Positions 1-12,640 of a stretch of DNA of 64,000 nucleotides are shown one piece after another. Position 1 is the stretch's first letter, and each line of letters starts with the position of its first letter. The DNA is from Ustulina deusta (taxonomy: Eukaryota; Ascomycota; Sordariomycetes; Xylariales; Xylariaceae), in NCBI GenBank assembly GCA_023159155.1, contig JAJNNX010000004.1, forward strand, positions 1,302,001 through 1,366,000, written 5' to 3'. Under the pieces are notes generated by a model that did no database searches, was not told the origin of the DNA, and saw only the letters and a program-made list of their open reading frames with translations. Position numbers and translations under genes: made by a program.

Positions 1-1956
1 CCGGGGAATCAACCACACAAGCGCTCTCTTATAAACAGAACGCTTTAAGTTATATATTACATCGCTGTCAGACCCCCAACACTGGGTCTCCCATTGATTA
101 AGCAACCGTTGAGTGGCCGAGGGCATCTCTTCCTGGCAGTCGTATGCACACATCCATAGTCATCTCGGGTGCGCAACCACAGACCGTTGGCTAGGGGGGA
201 GAACACGCAAGCTACCTCGTCCCGCCACTGACAAGGGGTGGAGGAGTAATTTCTTGGAGATTCCGAAGATGAAACACCGCCACTGCATGGAAGCTCAGCA
301 ACCCCCAGACCAGTTCCGTGTACCCGTGTGTTGAAGACGTGAGAGGCGTCTGAGGACGGGGGCGGATGGCATTCGCGATAAACGCAATGCTCAACATTAC
401 CCGACGTGCACGGTCGTAGGGCGTTTTGTTGCCGAGGACAGCGATAGCGACAACCGCCTCGTTATATCTAGAATGGTGGTGTGCGGATATCCACGATGCG
501 ATGCAGCATGGAGGTATATAATTGCATCCCGGAAGTCGGGGAGCAGGGCTATACTTATATATCTATCTCGAAAACCAGACCCTTTTCATTCCATCTCCTA
601 TTATGGCCCCAGTGGCCCAATCTAATGGAAAATCCAAAACCGCCTTCCATGACGATAATTTTAATACCACTGTATGACAGAAAAAGTATTATGAAGAAAG
701 GGAAAAAAATACTGTGATCCAAAGCCCGTGTGCGTCCGGACAATCCTAGATATACGAGAAGATGTCCGGCGGCGCCGGCCCTTGCAGCACACATACCCAC
801 ACCCACACATTCGGCTAACGGGTCGCGATATTTAACTGCAGCATGGGGGAAAAAAAGAAAAAGAAGGGAAAAAAAAAACAAGTAAATGACAAGGCCTGCG
901 ATAATGCAAGGTCTCCGGCACTGCACGTGTCGTCCTCGTCACCCCCATCTATCGTGTTCCGCATGTACGGGTTCTGGTTCTACTGCAGCAGCAGGAGAAT
1001 TCCTACTCACGGCAAGGAATTTCACAAGTAATTCTTCCAACGGCTCAAGTTTTTCCATGGCGGGAGCCGCACGCAAGTTAATTCGTCCGCCCATCTCGGG
1101 ACGGACAACAAATAACATGCGAGTTCTTATCGGTCTATGATGTCGTTTGTAACAAGCCAGGTTCATTGGATGGATTGCCTTCCCGACATAAGAACGAACT
1201 GCCTGGTAAAACGCTAATATGACACAGGTGAGGATGGCATTGGAAACTGTGATTCCATCTCGCATATATTACCTCTGTCGCGCATTGACGCTCCACTGCT
1301 TGCAGCCATACACCATGCTGTTCGGCAGCCGTGGTGCGATGGAATGCCTACCCAGCAACAAAGTGTGCTGCTTGCTCACGGGGGCTTCGGACGTAAGTGA
1401 ATACGATCTCATGAGCTTGTGTCTCGTTCCTCGCCATAGACAACTAACAACACTGCCCAGTCTGGGGTTAATGCTTATGGCCGGCATCGTATAAACCCTC
1501 GCGGATAGCGTATAGCCTCCGCTGCTCATGTCGAAAATAGTCATCTCAGACAAGAGGTGAAGGTGCATGGGTGGAATCAGATGCCCAACCTCAACCTAAG
1601 CAGGAACTTGGAGCCTATCTGGGTACCGAATATTCAAATGCTGGCTCGACGGCCTATAGCATCAAAACACCGCCAGACTATAGTAGCCAATTCCAATAGT
1701 AATCCCGAAGATGCCCTATTATTATATAGTCCAGTGTTACTCAAGCCGGCCTTGAAAATAAGGTGACACTCAACATAAAGAAGTAGTTTTCCATTAAGTA
1801 AGCTATCAATCCTGCATATATTAAAGTGAGGTCAGGTGGTAAGTACCTGCACATCCACACATCCCCAAGCACCGTGATATATCCTCGCACATTCCTACTA
1901 TTTCAGATTTCTACCGGCATCGTAAACCACCAGGGTATATGAGCTGAGTCTAGATA
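1..1956. other. intergenic, no gene recognised
   Basis: No reading frame here resembles a known family, and the open frames are short and overlap on both strands. A purine-rich stretch (about 843-885, A-rich with G runs) is low-complexity. The right end should hold the 3' untranslated region of the minus-strand transporter that stops at 1957. Confidence 0.5.
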
Positions 1957-4064
1957 TCACAATATATACCTAAACCCGGTCGTCTCCCTCCTGCCCGATT
2001 CAACAAGTCCCTGGGCCTCCTCGCCGCCGCCTTTCCCCTCGTCTTCGTCCAACTTACGATTCAGCCAAGCCAGATATGCTCTCAAGACCAAGGCGAGCAC
2101 AGCGACGCCAACCATAGCAGCCGCGCAAGCCCACATGCCCGTTTCGAAGAAGGGCGCGTCGCGATCGGGGTAGAGCTGCGCGCCGAGGAGTGGCCCGCAT
2201 TGTCCGACGACCTGGAGGAGCGCGAACCCGCCTCCCCGCTGGCTTTCGCCCGGCTGGTTGTTCACGGACCAGGCGATGATCAAGACGACGACGCTGAAGA
2301 AGCCCACGGCCGCCGGGTATACGGCGACGTAGCGGATCAAGGGGCTAATTAGCCCTCCCGCGGGTCGCGCGAGCGCGAGGATGAGGTAGCCGGATGCCGA
2401 GAGCAGGGCGAGTGCAGCGATGAACAGAGAGCGCGACTGCACGCGGTCGGACACGTGTGCGGTGAGCAGAACGATGGCGAACGCGACGAGGTTCGGGGGC
2501 ACGGAGAGGGCCTCGGCTTGCAGCTCGGTGTGGCCCATCTCTTGAAGGATAGTGGGGAGGAAGGCCGGGAGTGTGCTATAGGCCATATTAGCTAGAAAAA
2601 ACATGAATGCCGTGAGCCACGCCTTGGGATCTTTGAAGGCGGCTAGGACGTCTTTCGCTTTCAGTCCTGACGTAGACGATGAGGGCCTGGTTTGAAGGCC
2701 GGAGGATGAGGAGGACCTCCCGTGGCCGTGCTGTTGGGCTCCCTCGTGCCGAAGGCGCCGACGCGCAATCTTTCGCTCTCGCGGACTGAGATACGAAGCG
2801 GTTTCGGGGGAGTCGGGTATCACGCCCCACGCAATCGTAGCAATAAGGATGGAAGGGAAGCCCTCGAGAAGGAATAGTAGTCGCCATGAAGCTATGGGCA
2901 AGCTTTCCCCAACCCATAGGATAAGCCAAGCCAGAAAGCCGGCAAAGGCAGACGCAAGCGGAGCAGCTAGGCCTACGTCAGACTACACGTAGAGACAGTA
3001 GATACAGAATGTGGCCAGAGAGGGGGGCGGCTGGGTAGTGATGTCAATAGCAATCAAGAAACATACCAGAGATAAACAGCGCCGTCCTGAAAGCCAACTC
3101 GCGTCTCTTGAAGAAGAATGACAGATAGAACGGCACGCCCGTGAAGCCAGCCTCGCCAATCCCCAAGAGCACGCGCAGGACAATCAACAAAGGGTAGCTC
3201 GTAACGATGGCTTGCAGAGAGGCGATGATGCCCCATGACAACACTATCAGCGAGACGTAAATGTGCGCGGGTACAATACGCCACAGCAGTGACATCCATT
3301 CGAATGCGATGTAGGCAATATAGAAAGACCGCAGCGCCCACTCGAAATAGTCCTCGCGGGGCGGCCTGCTCTGTAGGTCCGCTTCCATGCCTGCAATGCG
3401 CGCGTTGCCGATATCTGCAAAAGGTGAGACATTTTCCACGGGCAAAAAAGAGAGATAGAAGAGGGAGACGAGGTGGTAGCATGTCGCCGTACACCTCTCA
3501 AGGCGCGTGGGTAGGGAAATGGACAATGCTTGCAGGCCCGCGTCGCCATTGAAGTGAAGGCGAGAATGCGGATAAGAGTAAGAAAAACGTACTGGACCGG
3601 TCCACGAAGGATAGCATGTAGCAAAACGCCAAAAATATCACGAGGCGGCGGTCGAATTTCCGGACAACAGCCCGCTCCTCGTCTGGTGTGTAGAGCTGGA
3701 AGCTGGCAGCGGTGCTGTCGCTCCGTCTCCTTTCCTTCTTCCGACTCCTTCCATCCATCATATGTGCATCTTTGACGTCCTCATCTCCGCCGTATTCGCC
3801 ATCCCCGATAGCATCACTGCCAAACTCGTCGAGCTCGTAAGTCTCACGGCCATTCTCGCCATCACCGTCGGCAGCACGCCCAGCGCGTGAGCTGAGCTCC
3901 GTAGCAGCAAACGGGAGCGGGCGACGTTGATTGAAAGCGTCTGGGCTGGAATCACTTGTTGGCGTCGCCTGACCGCTCACACTTGTTTGTGGTGATGAAT
4001 TGGACCCGTGAAACTGCGAGGCGATTGCCTCTAGATCCGCCGTTTCTCTCTGATGCCGCGCCAT
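1957..4064 (-). CDS. MFS transporter, allantoate permease (Dal5)-like, 3 exons
   Basis: Predicted plasma-membrane symporter of the anion:cation symporter branch of the major facilitator superfamily, whose characterised fungal members (Dal5, Tna1, Seo1) import allantoate, nicotinate and related organic anions. Exons are 4064-3593, 3414-3067 and 2972-1957, giving 611 aa in one frame. Introns start GTACGT and GTATGT and end TTTGCAG and GACGTAG. Splicing the first recreates the family signature DRSNIGNARIAGM after the first membrane segment. A hydrophilic Ser/acid-rich N-terminal tail of about 130 residues precedes it. Exon 2 carries LLIVLRVLLGIGEAGFTGVPF, typical of TM4; exon 3 has GFLAWLILWVG and ASWRLLFLLEG, then the cytoplasmic loop and the C-terminal six helices. 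The start is the ATG at 4064 (MARHQRETADLE); an in-frame upstream extension is unlikely. Substrate cannot be assigned. Confidence 0.9.
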
Positions 4065-4997
4065 TGGCGAAGGGCCAGCACGAATACACTCAGAGAGCTT
4101 GTTTTCGCTCTGAAGCTCGGCGCTGAATGAATTGTTTCTGCATAGATGAGATGAAAGAACGTGATGCAGAGAACCCAAGAGACCCTCATGCCATTATTAC
4201 GGCAACCGTTGTCGTCACATGGGTGTTTGGCACGGTTGAAGTGGTTATGTGAAGAACAGGATGTCAACTCGACATTGCCACCTATTTAGGTAAGCCCAGC
4301 GAGTCAGGCACCCACCCCTCCCTCCAGGCCTAGCACAAAATAGCAATCAAGATGCCTACCTGGTAGCTTGGGAAGTTATTTCTTTACGACACAATTCGCA
4401 ACGAGGAGACTCAAATGATATCCCGAACACATGCACAACACTTGTTAAAAATTTTGAGATTTTCTCTTGTCTATTCATCATATATGCATTACTCCAGGAA
4501 ACTTCAGGGGGTCCCTCGGGTCTATCACCCTCCACCGTCTCGACCACTTGCGGTGTGGGCATCGCCTGTCTTGCATGGTTAATGCCACGGCGATTTATTG
4601 TAGCCAAACCCCCCAAAGTCCCCTTATCCATCAATTCGCATCACCCTCTTGTAGCCGCTGCCCATCGACGGCTCGAGGGCCATTGTAGTTCGGCTCTTTT
4701 TTTTGAAGTTCAATATGAGCAAATGGATTAGATCAAAAATCATGTGGACACCAGATCTCGGCCAGCAAAAGGTGGGCCAAGATCCTTGACGATGCCCAGA
4801 GTGTAATTCACAAGAAAATGATGAGCGAATGGCTCAAACCTGATCGCATTTCCATGATGATTTGTTTCGCCCACGGCCACTTCTGCTGGGCCGAGGGGTT
4901 CAACAAGCTCACCTGAAAGGGTATCCAAGTATAGAAGGGTGACAAAAAGGATTAAGAAAACGGGTTGGGCGTGCAGTCATACGCAATTCGTTTACGT
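4065..4997. other. intergenic between transporter and MSB2
   Basis: This holds the promoter of the transporter and the 3' end of the MSB2-type gene, both on the minus strand. A 62-codon minus-strand frame at 4928-4740 reads without a stop but matches nothing I recognise and has no clear splice partners. I see no RNA gene or repeat. Confidence 0.5.
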
Positions 4998-7724
4998 TCA
5001 GTTCCACCCCAGAGAGTTTTCGGCGGCGACAGGAGCAGAGATGTTTGCAGTTCGTGCAGAGTGATTTGTCCCACTTCGTCCGCTACCCTGGCTGTCCCGC
5101 ATGTTGCCACCATTCGTGGCACCGTATCCGGGGCCGTATCCGGGACTACTGCTGAAATCGCGGCTGAGCAATGCCCCGCCCATTAGAGCAGGGCTGCCTG
5201 CCTGTCGCATTTCATCTGCAGCTGAGACGGAGCTGCTTCGTTGGTGGCGTTGCTTCTTACGCTTGTACCTTCGAGCAATAACGAACATAGCCGCACCGTA
5301 TGCGCCCGCAACACTCAGAGCTCCAATGGCAATACCAGCGGTCGTGCCCTTTTGCGCGGCCGTTGTCTCATTTCCTCCAGAACCCCCAAAAGGGTCGGAA
5401 TTAGTCGAACCGCCGTTATCATTCGAATTTCCACCGCCAGAGCTAGGATTGCCTGCTAGTCCAGATCCAAGCCAGATTGGAATGGCAGGGTTGATCTGGC
5501 TAGCCACAGCATTAGCAAGTGAGTTATTCCCCTGGTTATAAAGAGCCGCATTAGGCGTTTTGATATCATCTGCGAGCTGGTTGACTTTAGAGGTTGGGTA
5601 ATACAGCAGAGCTTGAGAGGTGATGTAACCAAGCGTAGCCAAGGTATCATAGGGTCGAATGCTGTACATAACGATATCCTCGGCCTCAAGTCCTGTATCA
5701 TATGCAAGGGCTCCGGGTAAATACTGGAATAGTTGGGCAGCAGCCTTCGGTTGCTCTACGAGATGCATATAATGCTCACCATACAGGAACGAGATCTGAA
5801 TCATCGTGGTATCCGGTGGCTGCACGGCACTTGTCTGGGCTGGCGATATCGCCATTGGGAGCGTCGTGGGAATCCCAGTGGCAGTGGTAGGAAGTCCACC
5901 AGTGCTAATTGTACCCGTTGATTCCTGAACTATCAAGGACGTCGGTAGCCACGATTGGGAAGAATCAGTTATCGTGGCTGTAGCGACGATACTTGTTACA
6001 AGTGACTTGGACGTGGTTGATGTGGGCACTGACGTAGTTGTGGGTGTTGGAATTGGGATTATCACAGCCGTTGTCGATGTTAGCAGCGAAGAGGTCGTGG
6101 GTTCGGAGACTGTGGAACTCGTTGTTGATTCAGTACTATTTAGCGAAATTGGCACACTCGACGTAGATGTGACAGGTGGTGGCGTTGAGGTGGGGATTTC
6201 AGTGGTCGTGTTCGACGGAACTTCAGACGATGGCGGGAGTGTGGACGATACCACCGGTGGGGTGGTGGATGTACCATTTGCAATCGGCGTAGAAGACGGA
6301 GTCACGGTAATAGGGACACTGACGGTTTCTGACGTTGAAACAGGAACATCGGTGCTGTTTCCGGTCGGAAGCGTGGGGGCTGCAGTCGAAGAGGTCGGTT
6401 CGAAAGTTGACGTAGGACCAGTACTATCAGTCGAGTTTGATGTTGGGGCTAAGGTTGACGTTGGCACAAAGGTGGTCGATAGCGACAAGCTTGATGTCGG
6501 CCCAACACTGTCAGTGGAATTTGATGTTGGGGCCAAGGTTGATGTTGGCGGCAATTCGCTGATTGGGGTGGACAATGTGGGGGTAGCAGACGATTCAGTG
6601 GAATTGGCAGTCGGCCCAGGGAGCACACTAGTTAAATCTCCAATAAGCCCGCTCGTCGAGCTCGAACTCGGTGTTGGTGTCGCATCCGAGGTAGAACTAA
6701 TGATGCTAGAGGTAGAGGAAATTGTGGGTGTTGCCGTTTCAGTTTCCTCTACGCTTGTAGTAGCACTAGTAGAAGACGCAGTTACTGTCGCATTCGAAGT
6801 CGGCGAACCGGAGACCAAAGTCCCAACCGCACTAGTCAGATCATCGATTAAACCACTACTGCTCGAAGTTGATACTGATGCTGACGTAGAAGTCGCAGTC
6901 GGGATCCCGGTCGAGGACGGCGCAGATGTCGAGGACGGAGCAGATGTCGAGGACGGGGTAGATGTCGAGGATGGGGTGGATGCCGGGGATGGGGTGGATG
7001 TCGCCGTTACAACTCCGGTAGGGAATAGAAGGATACCAGATGAAGAAGACGTCAGAGTCGATGTTGGAGTTGCTGTCGAGTCACTTGTAGCGTCATCCGA
7101 AACCGAGGCTGAAGCGGAGGTTGCAGCAGAGGTTGCGTTTGCAATGAACGAAGTTGACGAATCAGAACCATCCCCCAAAAGGGGTTCACTGAGAGTCGGA
7201 AGAGACAGTAGAGTTGTGTCCGTCGTAGTGGCTTCACTCCTCACTGTTGAAGACCCAGTTGAAGTTGTTTCGGTCGATGATCCGTCTTCCGTACTCGATA
7301 CTGATTTAGTTGTCGATGTCCTATCAGTGGTGGTTGTCGACTCCGTATCCTTCGTAGTAGCAGTAGTATCCGTCTTCGAATCCGTCTCATTGCTAGAACT
7401 AGAACCTGTGGCAGACGGGATAACGAAAACGGTCGTCGGGATAACTATTGTTGTTGTGCCACTCTCGTCATCTGAAGATGTGTCTTTGCCTAGGTCGAGG
7501 CTAGCAAGGATGTCAGATAGCGTATCCCTTTTAGTCGACGACAACGCTGCTAGATCGGTAGAGGTACTCGATTGAGAAGCTGGGCTCGTGATAGGAATTG
7601 TGGTATTGGTGAAGACCCTCTTCACTTGCCGAGGGAAGTAGATCTTGGGTCGGTCTTCGGACTCAGCAACGGCAACAGATGCGGTGGCCACGAGGGCAAT
7701 TGCGAATATCGACTGAGTGTGCAT
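4998..7724 (-). CDS. MSB2: Msb2-type signalling mucin, transmembrane osmo/surface sensor
   Basis: Single-exon 908-aa membrane mucin. Msb2 sits in the plasma membrane and, with Sho1, feeds the Cdc42/Ste20/Ste11 MAP-kinase routes; in plant-pathogenic ascomycetes it senses surfaces (family knowledge). Visible parts: signal peptide at residues 1-20 (MHTQSIFAIALVATASVAVA); a very long Ser/Thr/Pro-rich region to about 640, expected to be heavily O-glycosylated; a folded extracellular domain at about 650-780 beginning TTMIQISFLYGEHY and containing LFQYLPGALAY and NPAIPIWLGSG, which matches the conserved juxtamembrane domain of filamentous Msb2; a Gly/Asn-rich linker; one membrane segment at about 795-817; and a 91-residue cytoplasmic tail starting RRYKRKKQRHQR and ending with the conserved SARTANISAP/ENSLGWN block. 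The start is the only ATG that gives a signal peptide. Repeats in the mucin region are annotated separately. Confidence 0.93.
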   Translation of the reverse strand: MHTQSIFAIALVATASVAVAESEDRPKIYFPRQVKRVFTNTTIPITSPASQSSTSTDLAALSSTKRDTLSDILASLDLGKDTSSDDESGTTTIVIPTTVFVIPSATGSSSSNETDSKTDTTATTKDTESTTTTDRTSTTKSVSSTEDGSSTETTSTGSSTVRSEATTTDTTLLSLPTLSEPLLGDGSDSSTSFIANATSAATSASASVSDDATSDSTATPTSTLTSSSSGILLFPTGVVTATSTPSPASTPSSTSTPSSTSAPSSTSAPSSTGIPTATSTSASVSTSSSSGLIDDLTSAVGTLVSGSPTSNATVTASSTSATTSVEETETATPTISSTSSIISSTSDATPTPSSSSTSGLIGDLTSVLPGPTANSTESSATPTLSTPISELPPTSTLAPTSNSTDSVGPTSSLSLSTTFVPTSTLAPTSNSTDSTGPTSTFEPTSSTAAPTLPTGNSTDVPVSTSETVSVPITVTPSSTPIANGTSTTPPVVSSTLPPSSEVPSNTTTEIPTSTPPPVTSTSSVPISLNSTESTTSSTVSEPTTSSLLTSTTAVIIPIPTPTTTSVPTSTTSKSLVTSIVATATITDSSQSWLPTSLIVQESTGTISTGGLPTTATGIPTTLPMAISPAQTSAVQPPDTTMIQISFLYGEHYMHLVEQPKAAAQLFQYLPGALAYDTGLEAEDIVMYSIRPYDTLATLGYITSQALLYYPTSKVNQLADDIKTPNAALYNQGNNSLANAVASQINPAIPIWLGSGLAGNPSSGGGNSNDNGGSTNSDPFGGSGGNETTAAQKGTTAGIAIGALSVAGAYGAAMFVIARRYKRKKQRHQRSSSVSAADEMRQAGSPALMGGALLSRDFSSSPGYGPGYGATNGGNMRDSQGSGRSGTNHSARTANISAPVAAENSLGWN
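6910..7001 (-). repeat. 18-bp coding tandem repeat in the MSB2 mucin domain
   Basis: About five imperfect copies of an 18-bp unit (plus-strand form GATGTCGAGGACGGAGCA) encode Pro-Ser-Ser-Thr-Ser-type hexapeptides (STPSST, SAPSST) in the O-glycosylated region. A second, longer coding repeat at about 6400-6560 encodes two copies of STLAPTSNSTDS. Such repeats are prone to length change between strains. Confidence 0.8.
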
Positions 7725-9860
7725 ATTGACTCCTTCCCGATTAATCCAGGTTTCTTCTCTTTCTCTAACAATCCCGCGCTAACACGTTGTCGAGAGATGT
7801 GGAATTAGGGGTTAGTCTGTCAAGAGTCAGCATTGCTAACAGGTTCCCACGATACAACTACCCACAATGTCAGGGAGTCGCAGAACGAATGTACTTGACA
7901 GAATATTGTCAACGAGTGGATGCTGTTGGACCAAATACTCAGTTAGTTCATTGTTTTCACCAAGGTCATGAACATCACTTTGCGACCAGATCTCGGTCGA
8001 CATGGCAGCCCAAGTACGAGAATCGAGCAGGGCTGTACATAGGCTGGTGCTCGCGGCACATTACTCACCTTGTGCGAACAAGCAGGCTATTGAAAAAATT
8101 CAATATATTCTTTTCAAAAGAGTGGCAAGACGATTAGATCGTCTAGATCAAGATGTAAATGATGCAGATATCTGGTCGTGGGTCGTGTTCGCAATTTAGA
8201 TATTACGACGGCGGCATTGGGGATCGCTTGAGAGTGGCCCTGAGTTCTTCTAGACTCGGGTCGAACGTCGGTCGTAAGGGCGCGCGACGAACGAAAGAAG
8301 GGGACTATCCAGACCGATGAAGGTCTTAGCCGAAGAAAGCGTTGTCGTCGGGAAAAGGAAACCTCACGATGGGCGGCGAAAGGAAGAAAAGAAAGACGAA
8401 GGGTGAGTCGTGCGAGGTTGGAGGTTGGAGGGCGGGAAAAGGGTAGGTGATGTGCGAGCAAGGGGAAATGGGAGATGAGAGACAAGGCCCGCCAGGCCAA
8501 CCAGGATCGAGGAGCGACAGGCACGCTGTGCTGGAAGTACCTAGCCTACAGAGACGGGTGGTGCAGTGCGGTACGGCGCCTGGTACATACGGCTGTACAC
8601 AACACAACGGAAGACTGAAAGAAAGACTGGAAGGACAGCGCCCACTCTGCGGTCTGCACCATACCACGAAGAGAAAGAGTGAGAGAAAGAAACAAGTCTA
8701 AGCAGAAGTCTGAGAGACTGGCGGAGTCGAACCAGGGGTACAGGAGTTAGTACCCTGCACACCCCGGCGCTTTATTGCTTAGACGACAGGGATCATCAGG
8801 AGACAGACAGGGGTTAGGGTAGTAGCATCTGCTGTATGTAGTGTAGGCCCAGAGACTATAATAGGTATCCATGCTTAATAAAGAAGTACACACATTCTGT
8901 ACAGTGTACAATTGCACCGTTGGGGACGATACATATAACACTGTAGTTCCTCGGGAAAGCCCTGGCAGATCACTGTGCGGCCAGCCTCTTGCAGCCAAAG
9001 CCCCATATATGAAAACACTGTACCGTATGTGTGCTAAGCACTGTAAACTACCTCCCAACTGCAGTCTGCTCTTACTGTACTTACACTGGACAGCGCTGCC
9101 AACGTACGGTAGGATCAATTGAAGGAACACATGCCCACTTCGCCCACTTTGCCTACACTACTACCATCGCAAGCAGTGCCTCGACTGAAACACTACACTC
9201 CGGTAGAAGCACCACTAGCAGTGTGCCTGAGTAGACAGATACTCGCTCCAGTAGAGTGGCATCGTCTGGTGAATTGAAGTTAACTCGAGCTGACCACCCA
9301 CCACTGCTGGTCTTGTGCCTGTTCCGTTCCGATTAGGGACTATGGGGAATGGGCTGGACAGGTATGGCTAGGCGTTGGAGCCAAGATAGCACTAGCAGCT
9401 GTGTAATACGTACTACACAACCTACCTATACTTCATTAGTGTGGTAGTATGGCGTCCCGACCATACATCGGCATAATGGCACCCTCCACCAACTACGCAG
9501 TGTTATCGCTGCCCTCATTCCGACCGCCCAGCAAGGCAAGATGGCACACAAATGGGCTACCTCGGCCATTGCGCGCAGTGTCCTTATGAAAGCTGTGTTC
9601 GAGAAAAGTACCGCATATACCCGAGTGCCCGCACGCTGTGTGTAGGCAGGTAAGTATTGGCGTTACTGTAAATAAGAACAAAGCATATGTACGAGTAAGA
9701 TAAACATCGGCAGATCATTTGACAGATGGTTAAAGAATTTGAAGCTACCGGGTCCTGAACTAGAGTGTCCCACCAGGTTAGGTATGTATACGTACCTCTG
9801 TAGTGTAAGCTTGTGTTAATGGGGGGGATACATACTCGTCTATGGTGTAGTACCTGACAA

Positions 9861-9881
9861 TAGTAGTAGTAGTAGTAGTAT
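9861..9881. repeat. (TAG)7 microsatellite
   Basis: Seven perfect TAG units in non-coding sequence. Confidence 0.9.
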
Positions 9882-12602
9882 TAACGTCTAATCTAGGTGG
9901 GTAGTACCTGACAATGCTAGTTCTGATGGGCGCCCCGAAAGTCTTTCCACAAGGTCTCGGGCGTACATAATTAGCACAAGCTGGATAATTTCGTTTCGGG
10001 CCATGCGCCGTCTTTTCCCTCCCGGTCAGCTCTCCTGCCGTCCATTGGCTCTGGCCATGGGCCGTCCCCACCCTCCAGCCAATTTCCTTCTCGCAAGAAA
10101 ACGATGAACACAGGCACAGCCTCCTTCAGTCAGGCACACACCTCTTCTTCTCCACCAGTATCGGTTCTTTTCCCCCACATAACATCACATCGTCAAATCT
10201 AGGAAGCGCCCTGCATTCAAACTATAAGTAGCATACATATACTGCACACCAACAGCCATAATACCTACTGTAGTGCACACTGCTGTGCGTTACCCAACTG
10301 CAGGTAAGTACACTAGCTAGTGTTCTCGGCATCCTGCATGCATTGCTTCCTTAGCCCTCTGCTCCTCGAGTGTGTCAGGCAGCTCATGAATGACTGCCAT
10401 CACAGTCGTCGAGTTAGAGTTGGGCTTTCACCTATACTTACAATGACAGCAGTCTCACAGTCTACTCCATCGTAAAATCGTCAGTCCAGACCAGCCTAAA
10501 TCGGGAGAGTCGCAGGCCACAGCCACGTGTAACCACCATTGCTATTGGTTGCTCAGACCATTTCCATCTCTGGACTCGGCAGTTCTGCGACTGTGGTAGC
10601 CAATTCGATGAAGGCAATCTATTCTTAATGAGCCCAGATGAGAACAATTTTCCAAATGCAGACGGGCTGCTGGAGAAATGGTTCCCCGCTATGCTGTTGA
10701 TCATTGTGGTGCCTCTTCAACCGCATGATGTCCTAGATTATTCCATTCCGTCCATGATAATTGCGTATCCTAGATGTCCATCGGCATACTGATCGGGATA
10801 AGCACTCCAGCTACACTACGTACCTTCGTTGCCTGCAATGGGAGCTACAGTAGAACTAGCGACGTGCTAACAACGTTGATGCAGTGTTTCGGGTAGCCTC
10901 CAGGTGGCAGCTGTCTGTTTCGTTCGAAACCTTGGACAGAACTTCGAGTTCTCTCCGACACTGTCTTGTTAACCTCTCCCAAGTCCTAGTTGATCATCTC
11001 TATTTTTGTGTATACAATAGTGATTCTATCCTGACTCCAGGAGTAAGGTAGATCGTACATCATGTTGTCCCACCTGTGGGAGACACGACAAGGAGATGAT
11101 CGGCAGGATATGAATGTGTATTTGCCGACGACGTAGCACACACCAACCCTACCGCCGACGATTTTGCTGCGGGCAAGAGGGATTGGGTGCTCAACAGCTC
11201 TGGCTGAATATCCGATACTACTCTTCCTAGTGTACTTCTGTAGCCACATCATCGAGAACTACTGTATGCAAAATGCACTAGATACAGTTGGTAGGAGATA
11301 CCAAGGCCGAGGAGCCATATCAGTTGTTCAAACAATGCTGTTTCCATGTAAGGTTTGGGGCGACTTGAGACCAGATAAAATCCATCCTCTCTAATCGTTC
11401 AGACCAGGGGGGAAGGATCCCTTGAAGGGTTGGTAGGATCTCACACGAAATCCCTCCTCTACTACAGGAACCTTACATAGACGGCCTAAGTACACTGCGA
11501 TGTACTTGAGTAGTCGCAGCAGCGCTAGGTTGGTTCAAGTTGTTCCTAATGAACAAACACATCGTCGCAATATCACCGTGACAAGTGCAATTCAAATCGG
11601 TGCCCCCAATACGAACGACACCATCCGTTCAGTGAAGGTAGCATTCCTTCATAGAAGCACCAGGTCTGTTTCGCGTCTCGGCGACCACGGTCTACGATCC
11701 ATAGTTCCCGGCATGCTGGTCCGTCCCTGACATTTTCGGCAATGGCTCTCCTCGTGTTCTCGTGGGCGTCGCGGCTTGCATGAGACGAGACGAGCCCGAC
11801 GTTACGGAGTATGGATCTAACGTAGATAGTGCGTATCAGGCTCGTCTGGAGGTACTTGTACAGTATCCAGAGACTACCGACACTACCGTCGGTGATTTTG
11901 GCGAAGTTCAGACGGTCTCGCCTAGCCTGAGCGCTGCCGAGCTTCCCTCCGCCTGGATTCGCTCCACAGGACTCGAGATCTTCACGGTTATATCCCGTTC
12001 TCTTTCTAGCGCCACCGGTCAGCACCTCTTCAGTAGTGTATACTACCTACACCTGTTGGCAAGGTCACTATTCTTATTACTACAGCATGACCTACTAGCC
12101 ACCAGCACGGCATTATGCCAATTACCGACCACCTGGGTATTTGTTTTTTTCTCTCTCAGCCACTTCAATCGCCAAGGCAGTCCATTTTGCGCTACTGTAA
12201 AAGACACCAACTGCCCCCCGAGAGAGGCAGTCATCCCGTACCTGACTAGTACTGAAAGAGCGGTAGGTTCCTCGGCAGCTTATACGCGTGGTGTAGTGCA
12301 CCTAAGTAGTGCAAAGGCAGGATTCTGTCCCAGGATTAAATCCATCGTTGAACCAAAATTTATATTTAAGGGCTACGAGCAAGATCCAAATCGAGGTATA
12401 TAGACTACACTAGGTATGCCAGCCTCACCAGCATCGACGCCAGGTATTTCAATTAATCGCAGCCGTAGACGAACTCCCTCGCCGCCGCTTCTTTGCTGCT
12501 GGCCTGGCGCTTTACTCGTTTAGCATACCGTACCGACTGATGGTACCGGTATCTCTCACGCTAGCTCATGCAATATCCGACACATGCGGGAAAACGCACT
12601 TT

Positions 12603-12640
12603 TATTATGATTATTATTATGCGTATTATTATTATTATTA
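12603..12640. repeat. (ATT)n microsatellite, interrupted
   Basis: A run of TTA/ATT triplets interrupted by GCG in non-coding sequence. Confidence 0.85.

Noticed and set aside
555..926. 123-codon minus-strand frame with hydrophobic segments
   Set aside because: Contains low-complexity Phe/Leu runs that come from the A-rich tract on the other strand; no homology-like pattern.
4740..4928. 62-codon minus-strand frame between MFS and MSB2
   Set aside because: Reads smoothly but has no recognised family, no clear splice sites and lies in the expected 3' region of MSB2.
5974..7575. 533-codon open frame on the plus strand, antisense to MSB2
   Set aside because: It mirrors the Ser/Thr-rich mucin codons on the other strand (Thr and Ser codons read as Val, Asp and Gly codons), so stops are rare by composition. 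The predicted Val/Asp/Gly-rich product has no domain, and the minus-strand gene is well supported.
11780..12403. 207-codon plus-strand frame in the gene-free region
   Set aside because: No recognisable family, no flanking exons, and it overlaps a 150-codon frame on the other strand. A frame of this length can arise by chance in the window.
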